A DNA stretch of 64,000 nucleotides from JAWKXU01 sp964468045. Lineage in GTDB: Bacteria > Pseudomonadota > Alphaproteobacteria > Sphingomonadales > Sphingomonadaceae. Every line of letters begins with the position of its first letter. Within the stretch, counting starts at the first letter, position 1. Under the pieces are notes generated by a model. The model was given only the letters and a program-made list of their open reading frames with translations, had not been told where the DNA came from and ran no database searches. This document shows positions 34,247 to 43,442 of the stretch, in pieces. Where the stretch lies: assembly GCA_964468045.1 (NCBI GenBank), contig CAYXTO010000005.1:178103-242102 (forward strand), given 5' to 3'. The position numbers and the translations under genes are program-made.

Positions 34247-35902
34247 ATGATGGCAGCAGTCGAACTCGAAAATGGCCCGCAGGTGGCTGTCGAGGAAATC
34301 GATGCTTTGATCATCGGAGCGGGATTTGCCGGGCTTTACCAGCTCATTCACCTTCGCGAAAAAGGCTTCAACGCGAAGGTCTATGACATGGCCGGGCAGA
34401 TTGGCGGAATCTGGTACTGGAACTGCTATCCCGGTGCTCGGGTCGATACGGAGGCGCCGATCTATCAGTATTCGCGCGAGGATCTGTGGCGCGATTGGAA
34501 TTATACCGAACGCTTCCCGGCCTGGACAGAAATCCGCGCCTACTTCCGCTATGTCGACGAGAAACTCGAGCTCAGCAGGGATGTGCGCCTCAACACCCGC
34601 ATCGAGAAGGCGAGATGGGATGAGCAATCGCAGCGTTGGCTGGTCGCCACCGACAAGGGCGACATGGTCAGCACCCGCTATCTGATCATCTGCACGGGCT
34701 TTGCTTCAAAGCCCAATTATCCGCAGATCGAAGGAATCGAAAAGTTCGGAGGCGAAACCGCGCATCCGGGTCGTTGGGCGCAGGGGGGTGTCGACTTCAC
34801 AGGCAAGAACGTCGGCATCATCGGCACCGGGTCCAGCGCCGTCCAGTTGACCGAACAGGCGAGCCTGACGGCGAAACGGCTCACCTTGTTCCAGCGCACG
34901 CCGGCCATTGCCCTGCCGCTTCAGCAACGCCCCTTTTCGGTTGAAGAGCAGGATGAGTTGAAGAAAACCTACAGGGAGCTGTTCGAATCCCGCCGGCGCA
35001 CCTTTGCGGGTTTCGACTATCAGTTCGAGGATGTTTCCTGGTTCGATCTGACGCCGGAAGAGAGGCTCGAGCATTATCGGCGCAAGTGGCAGATGGGCGC
35101 TTTCTATGCCTGGCTGGGCACCTTCCGCGACCTGCTTGCGGATGAGCGCGTCAGCAACGATGCCTATGATTACTGGCGCCAGCGCGTCCATGAACGGGTC
35201 AAGGATCCGCAGACGGCCGAAACGCTTGCTCCGGAAAAACCGCCCTATCTTTTCGGCACGAAGCGGATGCCGCTGGAGCAGTGGTTCTACGATGCGTTCA
35301 ATCAGGATAATGTCGAACTTATCGATCTGAAGAAGAACCCGATTCTGCGCGCCCGCGAAGATGGTCTGGAAACGGCCGCCGGATTCGTTCCGCTTGATAT
35401 GATCATCTTCGGGACGGGGTTCGATGCGGTCCATGGCGGACCTGCCTCGATCGATATCGTCGGCACCAATGGACAGAGCCTCGCCGAATATTGGAGCGAG
35501 GGATTCCGCACGGCGCTTGGCGTCGCCAGCGCCAATTTCCCGAACCTTTTCTTCATCTACGGCCCGCAGTCGCCAGCCGCCTGGACGAACGGCCCGTCCA
35601 CGGCCGAATACCAGGGCGAATGGCTGGTCGCCTGCATCGAATATATGCGTGACAATGGCTTCATGCGCATCGAGGCGAAGCCCGAAGCCGAGGAGTTCTG
35701 GAAGAAGGAAATCGTGGAGTCCGCAAATGCCACGCTCCTGCCCAAGACGGCGAGCTGGTGGTTCGGCAACAATCTGCCCGGACGGGAAATGGAGCCGTTG
35801 TATTATGCCGGCGGATTGCCCCGCTTTCTTGAGTTGAGCTGGGTCAGCGCGAAAAACGGATATCGGGACTTCACGCTTTCACGAGAGAAGGCATCGGCAT
35901 GA
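34247..35902 (+). CDS. Type I Baeyer-Villiger monooxygenase (CHMO-like)
   Basis: 551 residues. FAD motif LIIGAGFAGL (21-30), intact BVMO fingerprint F167-x-G-x3-H173-x3-W177 (FGGETAHPGRW), and NADPH motif VGIIGTGSSAVQ. GIWYWNCYPGARVDTE is a signature of cyclohexanone-type enzymes. Predicted to convert a cyclic ketone to a lactone with NADPH and O2, in the cytoplasm. GGAGG precedes the ATG pair at 34247. Single gene with its own promoter and downstream hairpin. Confidence 0.93.
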   Translation: MMAAVELENGPQVAVEEIDALIIGAGFAGLYQLIHLREKGFNAKVYDMAGQIGGIWYWNCYPGARVDTEAPIYQYSREDLWRDWNYTERFPAWTEIRAYFRYVDEKLELSRDVRLNTRIEKARWDEQSQRWLVATDKGDMVSTRYLIICTGFASKPNYPQIEGIEKFGGETAHPGRWAQGGVDFTGKNVGIIGTGSSAVQLTEQASLTAKRLTLFQRTPAIALPLQQRPFSVEEQDELKKTYRELFESRRRTFAGFDYQFEDVSWFDLTPEERLEHYRRKWQMGAFYAWLGTFRDLLADERVSNDAYDYWRQRVHERVKDPQTAETLAPEKPPYLFGTKRMPLEQWFYDAFNQDNVELIDLKKNPILRAREDGLETAAGFVPLDMIIFGTGFDAVHGGPASIDIVGTNGQSLAEYWSEGFRTALGVASANFPNLFFIYGPQSPAAWTNGPSTAEYQGEWLVACIEYMRDNGFMRIEAKPEAEEFWKKEIVESANATLLPKTASWWFGNNLPGREMEPLYYAGGLPRFLELSWVSAKNGYRDFTLSREKASA

Positions 35903-35914
35903 CTCCTCGCAACA

Positions 35915-35935
35915 GCCGCTCGTTCTTCGAGCGGC
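35915..35935 (+). terminator. Hairpin after the second BVMO gene
   Basis: GCCGCTCG (35915-35922) and CGAGCGGC (35928-35935), perfect 8-bp stem, loop TTCTT, 12 bp past the BVMO stop. No T tract follows, so termination is only probable. Confidence 0.5.
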
Positions 35936-35954
35936 AACCGATGTGTATTCCATT

Positions 35955-35987
35955 TTGAGGATAAGGAAATCCACGGTATCGTGGAAT
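35955..35987 (+). promoter_or_regulatory. Class-B operator B5 and promoter before the amidohydrolase/DUF59 pair
   Basis: AATCCACG-GTAT-CGTGGAAT (35968-35987), one mismatch from perfect arms. TTGAGG (35955-35960), 16 bases, TATCGT (35977-35982): the -10 lies in the centre of the dyad. The leader to the ATG at 36118 is about 130 bases. Confidence 0.62.
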
Positions 35988-36117
35988 AATGGTTTTGGAG
36001 TCGCCAGGGAGATGGCCGGATTTCGATGAAGGTCGCATGGGCAAGATGGATTGGCGGGTTGCGAGACATGATCGCCGGACAAAGCTGGCGGCAAGACAGA
36101 CAGGATAGGAGAGTGAG

Positions 36118-37233
36118 ATGATTGGCGACTTCTTTGTGCTTGATGCGGTGACGCACGCTTACAATCAGGTTAAGGAAAATTATGCGGAGCCCATCTTCGC
36201 GGATGCGATGGTGGAAATGGCCTACCATCTCGGGGCGGATGCGCCGGACCCGCGCTATGCGATGAATCGCGAACAATATATCGTTGACTGGCAGGTCGAC
36301 GGGCTGGCCAATCTGCTCTTTGCCGAAAGCGATACGGATGTCGCGGTCATGCATCCCTTGCTGTTCGCTTCCTTCAAGGATGGCTATTCGTCGATCGAAA
36401 AAGCCGCGGAAGCCCTGGAAAAATATCCGTCGCGCTTCATTGGCGCATATGCCTTTGCGGACCCGCTCAAGGGCCCCGACGCGGTGGCGATGCTCAAGGA
36501 GCAAGCGAGCATCTGGAAGCCGCTGGGGATGAAGGTCTATCCCACCAGTTGGACTGGCGAGAAGTTCATCAGCTTCCGGATGGATGATCCGAAGATCGCC
36601 TATCCGCTTTACGAGGAAGCCCAGAAGCTCGGGATAGACACGGTTGCCGTGCACAAGGCGGTTCCGATCGGGCCGTTCTCGGTCGGCGATGCCTTCAATC
36701 CGACCGATATCGAGGCCGCCGCCACCGATTTTCCCGATCTCAATTTCGAGATCGTGCACGGCGGGCTGGCCTTCCTTGAGGAGACCGCGTGGTTGCTTGC
36801 GCGTTTCGGCAATATCGCGGTCAACATGGAAATCCAGAATATCCTTATCGAACGCCGTCCGATGGCTTTCGCCGAAGTGCTGCTGGGGCTTTGCAAGGTC
36901 GGCGGCTCGGATATGCTCGGGCGGATGTTCTGGGGTTCGGGCGGCACGTTGTGCCATCCGCAACCCGCACTCGAAGCGTTCCGCGATTTCCAGTTTCCCG
37001 AAGAGATGCTGGACAAGGCCGGGTTGTTCAAGCCGATTCGCCAGATCACGGACGAGGATAAGCAGAACATTCTGGCCGGCACTTATGCCCGGCTGCACCG
37101 GCTCGATCTCGACAGGATAAAGCAGGGCATCAAGGGCGATCAATTTGCCCGTCAGCCCGGCGAACCGCCGAAGCCGCCGCTATCGACCATAGAGCACGGC
37201 AAGGCGAAGGTCGGCGAGGCGGTTCATGCTTGA
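36118..37233 (+). CDS. Amidohydrolase-2 (ACMSD-like) family protein (copy 2)
   Basis: 371 residues, paralogue of the gene at 10180. Shared landmarks: DAVTHAYN (residues about 9-16), GMKVYP, AVHKAVPIGP, FEIVHGGLAFLEE and FWGSGGTLCHPQPALEAFRDFQFP. As in copy 1, the HxH motif keeps only its first His (His-Ala-Tyr here) and the late GTD is GSG, so the classic metal set is incomplete. Ribosome-binding GGAGAGTGAG precedes the ATG. It overlaps the DUF59 gene by eight bases. Substrate unknown; ring-derived acid hydrolysis or decarboxylation is possible. Confidence 0.8.
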   Translation: MIGDFFVLDAVTHAYNQVKENYAEPIFADAMVEMAYHLGADAPDPRYAMNREQYIVDWQVDGLANLLFAESDTDVAVMHPLLFASFKDGYSSIEKAAEALEKYPSRFIGAYAFADPLKGPDAVAMLKEQASIWKPLGMKVYPTSWTGEKFISFRMDDPKIAYPLYEEAQKLGIDTVAVHKAVPIGPFSVGDAFNPTDIEAAATDFPDLNFEIVHGGLAFLEETAWLLARFGNIAVNMEIQNILIERRPMAFAEVLLGLCKVGGSDMLGRMFWGSGGTLCHPQPALEAFRDFQFPEEMLDKAGLFKPIRQITDEDKQNILAGTYARLHRLDLDRIKQGIKGDQFARQPGEPPKPPLSTIEHGKAKVGEAVHA

Positions 37234-37591
37234 TGCGCAGGCTAGCCTGCGAGAGCGGATCCTCGCGGAGCTTGACCAGATCAAGGACCCGTGCAGCGTT
37301 GCTTCAGGCGCGCCGCTCGGGCTGGTGGAAATGGGGCTGATCAAGCAGCTGGACATTTCGGAGGCAGGGGAGGTGAATATCCAGCTCTGCCTTACCGCAC
37401 CGTTTTGCCACATGATCGCGTTCTTCAAGAAGGAAAGCTCGGAGAGGATTGGGCGGCTTCAGGGTGTGACATCCGTCTCGCTGGTCCCGGACAACGGTCT
37501 CGACTGGTCGCCCGGACGGATGAGCCCGGCTGCGCAGGCAAGGCGAGAGAAGCTGCTCCTGGCGGTTCATGCGGAGTTCGAAACCCGCTAG
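37226..37591 (+). CDS. DUF59/MIP18-family protein paired with an amidohydrolase (copy 2)
   Basis: 121 residues. DPCSVASGAPLGLVEMGLI and LCLTAPFCHMI match copy 1 (DPCSIAMGKPMSLLEMGLV, LCLTDTACVHF), with Cys23, Cys55 and Cys61 at identical positions. It follows its amidohydrolase with an eight-base overlap, the same order as in block A. The family is linked to Fe-S cluster or metal insertion; the DPE-to-DPC change is unusual. C-terminal tail is variable. Confidence 0.75.
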   Translation: MLDAQASLRERILAELDQIKDPCSVASGAPLGLVEMGLIKQLDISEAGEVNIQLCLTAPFCHMIAFFKKESSERIGRLQGVTSVSLVPDNGLDWSPGRMSPAAQARREKLLLAVHAEFETR

Positions 37592-37672
37592 CCACTATAA
37601 TTACGGGAATCGATCATGGGGCGGGAAACCCGCACGCCGGTGGATGGGGGCTTTGCCATGGTCTGAGCTTGG

Positions 37673-37705
37673 CTGCTGCGCCGCCGGTTTCCCGCCGCGC
37701 AGCAG
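37673..37705. terminator. Bidirectional hairpin between convergent genes
   Basis: CTGCTGCGC (37673-37681) and GCGCAGCAG (37697-37705): perfect 9-bp stem, 15-base loop, between the DUF59 gene and the convergent SDR gene. No strong T tract on either side. Confidence 0.45.
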
Positions 37706-37716
37706 TGGCTCTTCAC

Positions 37717-38463
37717 TCAGATGGCGGTCATGCCGCCGTCGATCACGTGCTCCATGCCGGTGATGAACGAGGATTCGTCGGAGGCCAGGAACAGGGCCAG
37801 GTTCGAAACCTCGATGGGCTCCGCCATCCGGTTGAGGGGAATCATGTCGAGGGCGTCGCCGCCGCCTTCGTCGGTGGCTTCGACCATCATCGGTGTCTTG
37901 ATGAAGCCCGGGTGGATCGAATTGCAGCGGATATTCTTGTCGCCAAACTCCACCGCGACCCGCTTGGTCATCCCCCGTACGGCGAACTTGCTCGCCACAT
38001 AGGCGATGTTCGGCAGGCCGTAGCAGGCGACCATGCCGGCGATGGAGGAGATATTGACGATCGATCCCCCGCCGGCCCTGATCATTGAAGGCAACACCGC
38101 CTGGATGCCAAGAAAGACGCCGGTCTGATTGATGTTGCAGACGAAGTGATAGTCTTCCTCCGAGAATTCGAGCGTGCTGCTCACCTTGCCGATGACCCCC
38201 GCATTCGCGACCAGCACATTGACCGTGCCGAAGCGTGCCTCGCCTTCCCGGACGACGCGATTCCAGTCAGCTTTCTGCGTGACGTCGTGTTTGATGAACA
38301 GGGCATTCTCGCCCAGGCTGTCCGCCAGTGCCTGCCCGCCCTTCTCGTTAAGGTCGGTCAGGATGACCTTGGCCCCTTCCGCGACGAACAGCTTTGCATG
38401 CGCTTCTCCCATTCCCTGAGCGGCGCCCGTGATGATTGCTACCTTGTTTTTGAGCCTGTTCAT
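37717..38463 (-). CDS. Short-chain dehydrogenase/reductase
   Basis: 248 residues. TGAAQGMGEAHA cofactor loop (residues about 13-24), VANAGVIG, and Ser-Tyr-Lys in IVNISSIAGM...NIAYVASKFAV. Likely oxidises a secondary alcohol to the ketone substrate of a BVMO or hydrolase. ATG at 38463; upstream in-frame sequence belongs to the divergent TetR region. The 79-bp gap to the TetR gene has no clear A-D operator. Confidence 0.9.
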   Translation of the reverse strand: MNRLKNKVAIITGAAQGMGEAHAKLFVAEGAKVILTDLNEKGGQALADSLGENALFIKHDVTQKADWNRVVREGEARFGTVNVLVANAGVIGKVSSTLEFSEEDYHFVCNINQTGVFLGIQAVLPSMIRAGGGSIVNISSIAGMVACYGLPNIAYVASKFAVRGMTKRVAVEFGDKNIRCNSIHPGFIKTPMMVEATDEGGGDALDMIPLNRMAEPIEVSNLALFLASDESSFITGMEHVIDGGMTAI

Positions 38464-38542
38464 GTCATTTATCGCCTTTGTCGAAAGTTGATCGGTTAAT
38501 TTCGGGGAGAGAGGCGGCCTCCCGGCCGCCGCGATCGAGTGA

Positions 38543-39193
38543 ATGGTAAAAGCATCCAATATTTCGAAACGTCGCGAATCCGCCCTCAAGGAAGGGAGCG
38601 TGGACTACCTTGCGAAGCGCGATGAGCTGGTCCGAATCGCGGCGCAGCAGTTCAAGCAGAGCGGCTATCGCGCCACGACCCTGGCTGAAATAGGCCATAA
38701 GGCGGGTTTGGACCGGGCTACGGTCTATTACTATTTCGGGAGCAAGGAAGAATTGTTCCGGGAGATTCTTCGGACCGGCGTGGATCAGAATATTCGCGAA
38801 TGCGTGAAGATTTCCCAGAACGACACGCTGGATTCGCTCGAGAAGCTGCAGGCGATAATCCAGCAGCTGATGAAGGCATATGACGAGCATTATCCACATA
38901 TGTATGTGTACATTCAGGAGGAAATGGATCGGATCGCGAGTGAGAAGAGCGTCTGGGCGCAGGAACTCGCCGGACAGACCCGCAAGTTCGAGAAGATCGT
39001 GATGGGATTGATCTCCGAAACCATCGCAGCGGGAAAGATGCGCGACGATATCCCCGTCTCGATCGTGGCCAACGCCATCTTCGGAATGCTCAATTGGACG
39101 CATCGCTGGTATCAGCCGGGCGGGGCGCATGGCGCGGACGAGGTGTCGAAATCGTTTGCAAAGATCTTTCTCGACGGGATGCGGCCGCGCTGA
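38543..39193 (+). CDS. TetR-family regulator (block C/D?)
   Basis: 216 residues. HTH: RIAAQQFKQSGYRATTLAEIGHKAGLDRATVYYYFGSKEELFREI. The ligand domain contains AIFGMLNWTHRWYQPGG, as in the regulator at 30569. Divergent from the SDR gene and convergent with the ligase gene. No A-D dyad sits beside it; GAAAGTTGATCGGTTAATTTC in the intergenic gap has partial symmetry and may be its own site (split here as GAAAGTTGAT and GGTTAATTTC). It is a candidate regulator for the class-D sites, which otherwise have no linked regulator. Confidence 0.85.
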   Translation: MVKASNISKRRESALKEGSVDYLAKRDELVRIAAQQFKQSGYRATTLAEIGHKAGLDRATVYYYFGSKEELFREILRTGVDQNIRECVKISQNDTLDSLEKLQAIIQQLMKAYDEHYPHMYVYIQEEMDRIASEKSVWAQELAGQTRKFEKIVMGLISETIAAGKMRDDIPVSIVANAIFGMLNWTHRWYQPGGAHGADEVSKSFAKIFLDGMRPR

Positions 39194-39205
39194 TCCATAG
39201 GCCGC

Positions 39206-40840
39206 TCAAGCGAACTCGCCGAGACGTTTGCGCAAGGCGACCTTGTTGATCTTGGTGGCCGACATCGGCCACTCCTCGGCCGTCACGAAATAGATCGCAC
39301 GCGGCACCTTGTAGCTGGCAATCTTGCCACGGCAGTGGGTGATAAGCTCCTCTTCATTTGCGCTGACGCCTGGATGCAGCTCGACAAAGGCCACGGGCAC
39401 TTCGTCCATTCGTTCATCGGGCCTGCCGATCACCTCCGCGATCTTTACGGCCGGATGGCTGCACAGAAACGCTTCGACTTCGATGGCGGCGACGTTCTCT
39501 CCGCCGACTTTCAGCATATCCTTGGCGCGGCCGTTGAAAATCAGGCTGCCGTCCGCGCTTCGCGAATATAGATCGCCCGTATGCAGCCAGCCGTCCTCGT
39601 CCATGGCTTCCGCTGTCTTTGCCGGATCGCGGTAATATCCCTTGGTGACGCAATAACCGCGGACCAGAATCTCGCCTACGGTTCCATCCGGCGCATCCTC
39701 GCCTGTTTCCATGTCGATGATGCGCACCTCGACGCCGGGCACCGCCTTGCCGTGCGATGTCGCGCGCTGTTCGCGTGTTTCATCGGGATCGCTGATCGCA
39801 AAAATGCCTGCGGTTTCGGTCATGCCGCAGCCTTGCAGCACTTCGGCCTGGGGCAACCGGTCCTGTATTTCCAGCACAAGCGATTCCGGGCCGATGAGCA
39901 GCATCGTTCTGACCTTGGCGGTGGCCGTGTCGAAGCCCGGATGCGCCATCAGCGGTTGCAGGATCGCCGGGAACCAAGGCCAGAACGCGGTGACACCATG
40001 CTCTGTCATCAGGGCAATGGCGCGGTCCGGGTCGAAGAAGCTGTCGGTCAGATATGTGCCGGCAGTGCCGATCGAACCGAGGAACGGCGCCAGAGAGCCG
40101 ATGTGAAACAGGGGGCCGCCGCCCCAGGTCACGTCATGGTCGCATGAACGGAACCGGCTGTCCGCTCGCTCAACCGGGCCGCGCGTCATGGCTTCGTGAG
40201 TCAGCAAGCAGCCCTTGGGGTTGGCCGTCGTGCCGGAGGTGTAGAGGATCGCGGCAAGGTCATCGAGCCTGGTACGGCGCCGCAGTTCATCGATCAGATC
40301 AGGAGCGATGCCAGCGCCAGCCGCCATGAATTCCGCTTGATCGACGAACCCGTTTGTCGCTTCACCCGAAAGCAGGACGGCATGGCGTAGATGCGGTGCT
40401 TCCGGAATCGCCAGCGGCCCCGGGCCGGCAGTCGCCAGTGAGGGCAGGGCATTGCCGAGGACTTCGCGGAAATCGAGGTAGCGTGTGTCGGCAGCAGCAC
40501 TGAACAGCAATGAAATCCGCGCATTATCGATGATATAGGCCAGTTCGTGGGCCTTGTGCCGGGCATGCAGCGGCACCACGACACAATTGGCGAGCAGCGC
40601 GCCGAACAGGCCGGTCACGAATTCCCGGCCATTGTTGCAGAACAGGCCGATGTGCGAGCGCGGCTCGATGCCCAGCCCGACAATGCCGCGGGCCACCGCA
40701 GCCGCTTCTTCCAGAAGCTCGCGATAGGTGATGGCGAGCTCCGGCGTGATCAGAGCTTTTCGATCCGGATGGTTCGCTGCGCTTCGGATGAGGAGATCGC
40801 CGATCGTGCAAACCTCACTCCAGCGTTCAAACGCAGTCAT
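39206..40840 (-). CDS. Acyl-CoA ligase (AMP-binding), block C
   Basis: 544 residues. ILYTSGTTANPKGCLLTH, GCGMTETAGIF, GWLHTGDLYSR and the C-terminal Lys segment SATKINKVALRKR. It belongs to the ANL family but to a different branch from the ligases at 18909 and 27891. The ATG at 40840 follows GGAGAGAAGGA. Probably activates a ring-opened acid formed by the LLM/P450 operon encoded divergently. Confidence 0.9.
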   Translation of the reverse strand: MTAFERWSEVCTIGDLLIRSAANHPDRKALITPELAITYRELLEEAAAVARGIVGLGIEPRSHIGLFCNNGREFVTGLFGALLANCVVVPLHARHKAHELAYIIDNARISLLFSAAADTRYLDFREVLGNALPSLATAGPGPLAIPEAPHLRHAVLLSGEATNGFVDQAEFMAAGAGIAPDLIDELRRRTRLDDLAAILYTSGTTANPKGCLLTHEAMTRGPVERADSRFRSCDHDVTWGGGPLFHIGSLAPFLGSIGTAGTYLTDSFFDPDRAIALMTEHGVTAFWPWFPAILQPLMAHPGFDTATAKVRTMLLIGPESLVLEIQDRLPQAEVLQGCGMTETAGIFAISDPDETREQRATSHGKAVPGVEVRIIDMETGEDAPDGTVGEILVRGYCVTKGYYRDPAKTAEAMDEDGWLHTGDLYSRSADGSLIFNGRAKDMLKVGGENVAAIEVEAFLCSHPAVKIAEVIGRPDERMDEVPVAFVELHPGVSANEEELITHCRGKIASYKVPRAIYFVTAEEWPMSATKINKVALRKRLGEFA

Positions 40841-40884
40841 TCCTTCTCTCCGATTCCCGGTATCTTAGTTCTTGCCTTGATCTG

Positions 40885-40927
40885 AAAATGCGCGGCTGGG
40901 CCATTTCTGTCAACGTTGAAGTTGATG
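40885..40927 (-). promoter_or_regulatory. Promoter with class-C operator for the ligase gene
   Basis: Minus strand: TTGACA (40913-40908), 17 bases, CATTTT (40890-40885). The -35 is embedded in the dyad TGTCAACG-TTGA-AGTTGATG (40908-40927). Good agreement in both promoter spacing and operator geometry. Confidence 0.65.
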
Positions 40928-40948
40928 AAGCGCGGACCGGCAGGACAG

Positions 40949-40992
40949 TTGACAGGACCGATGCGATGCGCATATCAACGTCTGCGTTGATA
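40949..40992 (+). promoter_or_regulatory. Promoter with perfect class-C operator for the LLM-P450 operon
   Basis: TATCAACG-TCTG-CGTTGATA (40973-40992) has perfect 8-bp arms. TTGACA (40949-40954), 18 bases, TATCAA (40973-40978): the -10 is the left arm of the dyad, so a bound repressor would occlude it. The first gene starts at 41018. Confidence 0.7.
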
Positions 40993-41017
40993 AAGGGACT
41001 CGTGTGGAGAAGATGCT

Positions 41018-42172
41018 TTGAAATTCCACCTCATGCAAACGGGTGTCGTCGGTCGGCGTCACGAAATCGAACAGGGAATGGCCGGTCAGCGAAAGGATCT
41101 GTACCAGCGCTTTCTGGAGGAGATTAAGGGATACGTCCGGCAAGCCGACGAGCTCGGCTTTGCCGGCTATTGCCAGCCGGAGCACCACCTGCAGATCGAG
41201 GGCTTCGAAGCGAACAATCATCCCGGGATGTTCAGCCTGTTCGTGGGGCTCCATTCGCAGCGCCTCAAGGCGGGCATCATGGGCTACACCTTGCCCACGC
41301 ATAATCCGGTCCGTGTCGCGGAGGAGATCGCCACGCTGGACCACATGCTGAAGGGCCGCCTCTATGTGGGCTTCACGCGCGGCTACCATGCGCGATGGGT
41401 CGATGCCTATGCCTCGGTCAAGGGTGTGGGCTGCACCCAGCCTGCCAATGCCAAGGCTAGGGACGCGCAGGATACGCTCAACCGGGAGGTGTTCGAGGAG
41501 TCGATCCAGATCATCAAGAAAGCCTGGACCAGCGATGTGTTCAGCCATCACGGCAAGCACTGGGACTTCCCGCCCAAGGAAGGGTCCGCCGGGCATCCGG
41601 CCTATGCCAAGTTCGGCAAGGGGCAGGATGCGGATGGCGTCGTGCGGGAGATCGGCATCGCGCCGCACTGTTACCAGGACCCACACCCGCGCATCTACGG
41701 TGGCTTTGCCGGCACGATGCGCACGGTCGACATGTGGGCCCGCGAGAACGGCACGCCGATCGTGCTGGCCGACGACCTGGAATTCTGCAAGGCTCTGCGC
41801 GACCGCTGGATGGATGGCGCGATCAAAGCCGGCCACGATCCCGATCCTGGCGATGCCATGGCCTGGGGCGGCTTCCTGATGCTGACCAAGGACAAGGACA
41901 AGCAGCAGGCGCTGATGGATGAGCACAAGTGGTTCTGGGATGAATGGTTCATACCCCATGGGCAGCGGATGCCGAACGTCCTGATCGGCTCGGCTGACGA
42001 GATTGCGGATCGTATCGGTGAAGCGCATGACAAGCTCGGGTTCAACGAACTGTTCCTGATGTTCGGCCAGGGCCATCTCGAACCGCAGCAGAACCACGAG
42101 GAGATCGAGGAATTCATGACGAAGATCGCGCCGCGCTTTGCCAATAGGGACGAGCAGGGGATCTATGTCTGA
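41018..42172 (+). CDS. LLM-class flavin-dependent oxidoreductase 1
   Basis: 384 residues, bacterial luciferase-like TIM barrel (MKFHLMQTG start, ADELGFAGYCQPEHH, GIMGYTLPTHNPVRVAEEIATLDHMLKGRLYVGFTRGYH). Such enzymes use FMNH2 from a separate reductase; some are type II Baeyer-Villiger monooxygenases, as in camphor degradation. Substrate unknown. The start is TTG, 9 bases after GGAG, because the family begins MKF here and the first ATG would remove strand beta-1. First gene of the operon to 45792. Confidence 0.85.
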   Translation: MKFHLMQTGVVGRRHEIEQGMAGQRKDLYQRFLEEIKGYVRQADELGFAGYCQPEHHLQIEGFEANNHPGMFSLFVGLHSQRLKAGIMGYTLPTHNPVRVAEEIATLDHMLKGRLYVGFTRGYHARWVDAYASVKGVGCTQPANAKARDAQDTLNREVFEESIQIIKKAWTSDVFSHHGKHWDFPPKEGSAGHPAYAKFGKGQDADGVVREIGIAPHCYQDPHPRIYGGFAGTMRTVDMWARENGTPIVLADDLEFCKALRDRWMDGAIKAGHDPDPGDAMAWGGFLMLTKDKDKQQALMDEHKWFWDEWFIPHGQRMPNVLIGSADEIADRIGEAHDKLGFNELFLMFGQGHLEPQQNHEEIEEFMTKIAPRFANRDEQGIYV

Positions 42173-42265
42173 ACCCCTCAATGTATGAGGGCACGGCTGG
42201 AGCGGTTCGGAAAATAAGAAAACAGGTGCGCACTGCCACGCACCTGCGCAATCGGAGAGAAGAGA

Positions 42266-43366
42266 ATGGCAATGCAATGCGGGATGTTCATGACTCCCTA
42301 CAATCCGCCGAACAGAACTCCGCGCCAGGTCTTCGACTGGGCCGTGAAGATTGCCCGGATAGCGGATGATGCCGGATATACGGATTTCATGATCGGCGAG
42401 CACTACACGCTGGCCTGGGAAAATATCCCCTTGCCGGAAGCGATCATCGCCGCCTGCGCGCAGACCACGAAGCAGATCCGCTTCGCCCCGATGGCGCATC
42501 TCCTGCCCTATCACGATCCGGCGACGCTGGCGGTTCGCGTCGGCTGGCTGAGCCAGGTGATGGAAGGCCGCTATTTCCTCGGCGTTGCGCCCGGCGGCCA
42601 TCACACCGATGCCATCCTGCATGGGTTCGACAGCATCATGGAACTGGCGCCCATGCAGCTCGAGGCGCTGCACCTGATGGAGCGTGTCTGGGAAGGCAAG
42701 CAATTCAAGGAGCAGGGTAAATATTTCAAGGCAGGCTTTCCGGGGCCGGATACCATGCCGGAATACTGGGTCGATATCGCCGACAATTCACCCTACGGCG
42801 GGCGCGAGGCGCTGGAAATCGCGGTGACTGGCCTGTCCGAAAGTTCCAAGTCGATGGAGTTCGCCGGATCGCGCAACTACAGTCCGATCTCGTTCTTCGG
42901 CGGCACGTCGCAGATGAAGGCCCACTGGGAAACCTGGGCCACGGCAATGGAAAAGGCCGGCCACACTCCGGATCGCCGGCGTTTCCGCGTCTGCCGCGAT
43001 ATCTTCATCGCCGATACGGACGAAGAGGCGAAGCGGCTGGTCCGCAAGACCGGCCTGATGCGGACCTGGAACGAATATCTCAAGGAAATCTACGTCAAGT
43101 TCGGCCTGTTCAAAGGCATCATCGCCGACAGCGGCAAGGATATCACGCCGGATCAGGTCGACGATGATTTCCTGATCGATCATGTCATCCTCTGCGGATC
43201 GCCCGAAACGGTGATCGAAAAGCTGGAGGCGCTGGCGGACAAGGTCGGCGGCTGGGGGCAGATCGTCGCCAACCAGCACGACAGCATCGATGATCCCAGG
43301 CCCTGGGAAGAATCGCTGCGCCGCCTGGCCAGCGAAGTGTGCCCCAAGGTCAACATGCCGATGTGA
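42266..43366 (+). CDS. LLM-class flavin-dependent oxidoreductase 2
   Basis: 366 residues. MQCGMFMTPYNPPNRTPRQVFDWAVKIARIADDAGYTDFMIGEHY and FAPMAHLLPYHDPATLAVRVGWLSQVMEGRYFLGVAPGG mark the limonene-monooxygenase-like LLM subgroup. It is clearly paralogous to the protein at 52362 (both contain AVTG[LF]S, ADTD[EA]EAK, GSP[ED]TV[IV]EKL and a C-terminal DDP.PW). Needs reduced flavin. GGAGAGAAGAG precedes the ATG. 93 bp after LLM 1. Confidence 0.88.
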   Translation: MAMQCGMFMTPYNPPNRTPRQVFDWAVKIARIADDAGYTDFMIGEHYTLAWENIPLPEAIIAACAQTTKQIRFAPMAHLLPYHDPATLAVRVGWLSQVMEGRYFLGVAPGGHHTDAILHGFDSIMELAPMQLEALHLMERVWEGKQFKEQGKYFKAGFPGPDTMPEYWVDIADNSPYGGREALEIAVTGLSESSKSMEFAGSRNYSPISFFGGTSQMKAHWETWATAMEKAGHTPDRRRFRVCRDIFIADTDEEAKRLVRKTGLMRTWNEYLKEIYVKFGLFKGIIADSGKDITPDQVDDDFLIDHVILCGSPETVIEKLEALADKVGGWGQIVANQHDSIDDPRPWEESLRRLASEVCPKVNMPM

Positions 43367-43442
43367 TAGATTGGAGCGGTGGCTCTGCGCCGCCGTTCGA
43401 CCGCCAGATAAAAGACAAGCGGCGGTCTGGAAGGAGAGAAGG

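Noticed and set aside
40910..42703. A 597-residue minus-strand frame across the LLM 1 and LLM 2 genes
   Set aside because: It covers a promoter, an intergenic gap and two clear LLM genes on the other strand, and its translation has no recognisable domain.
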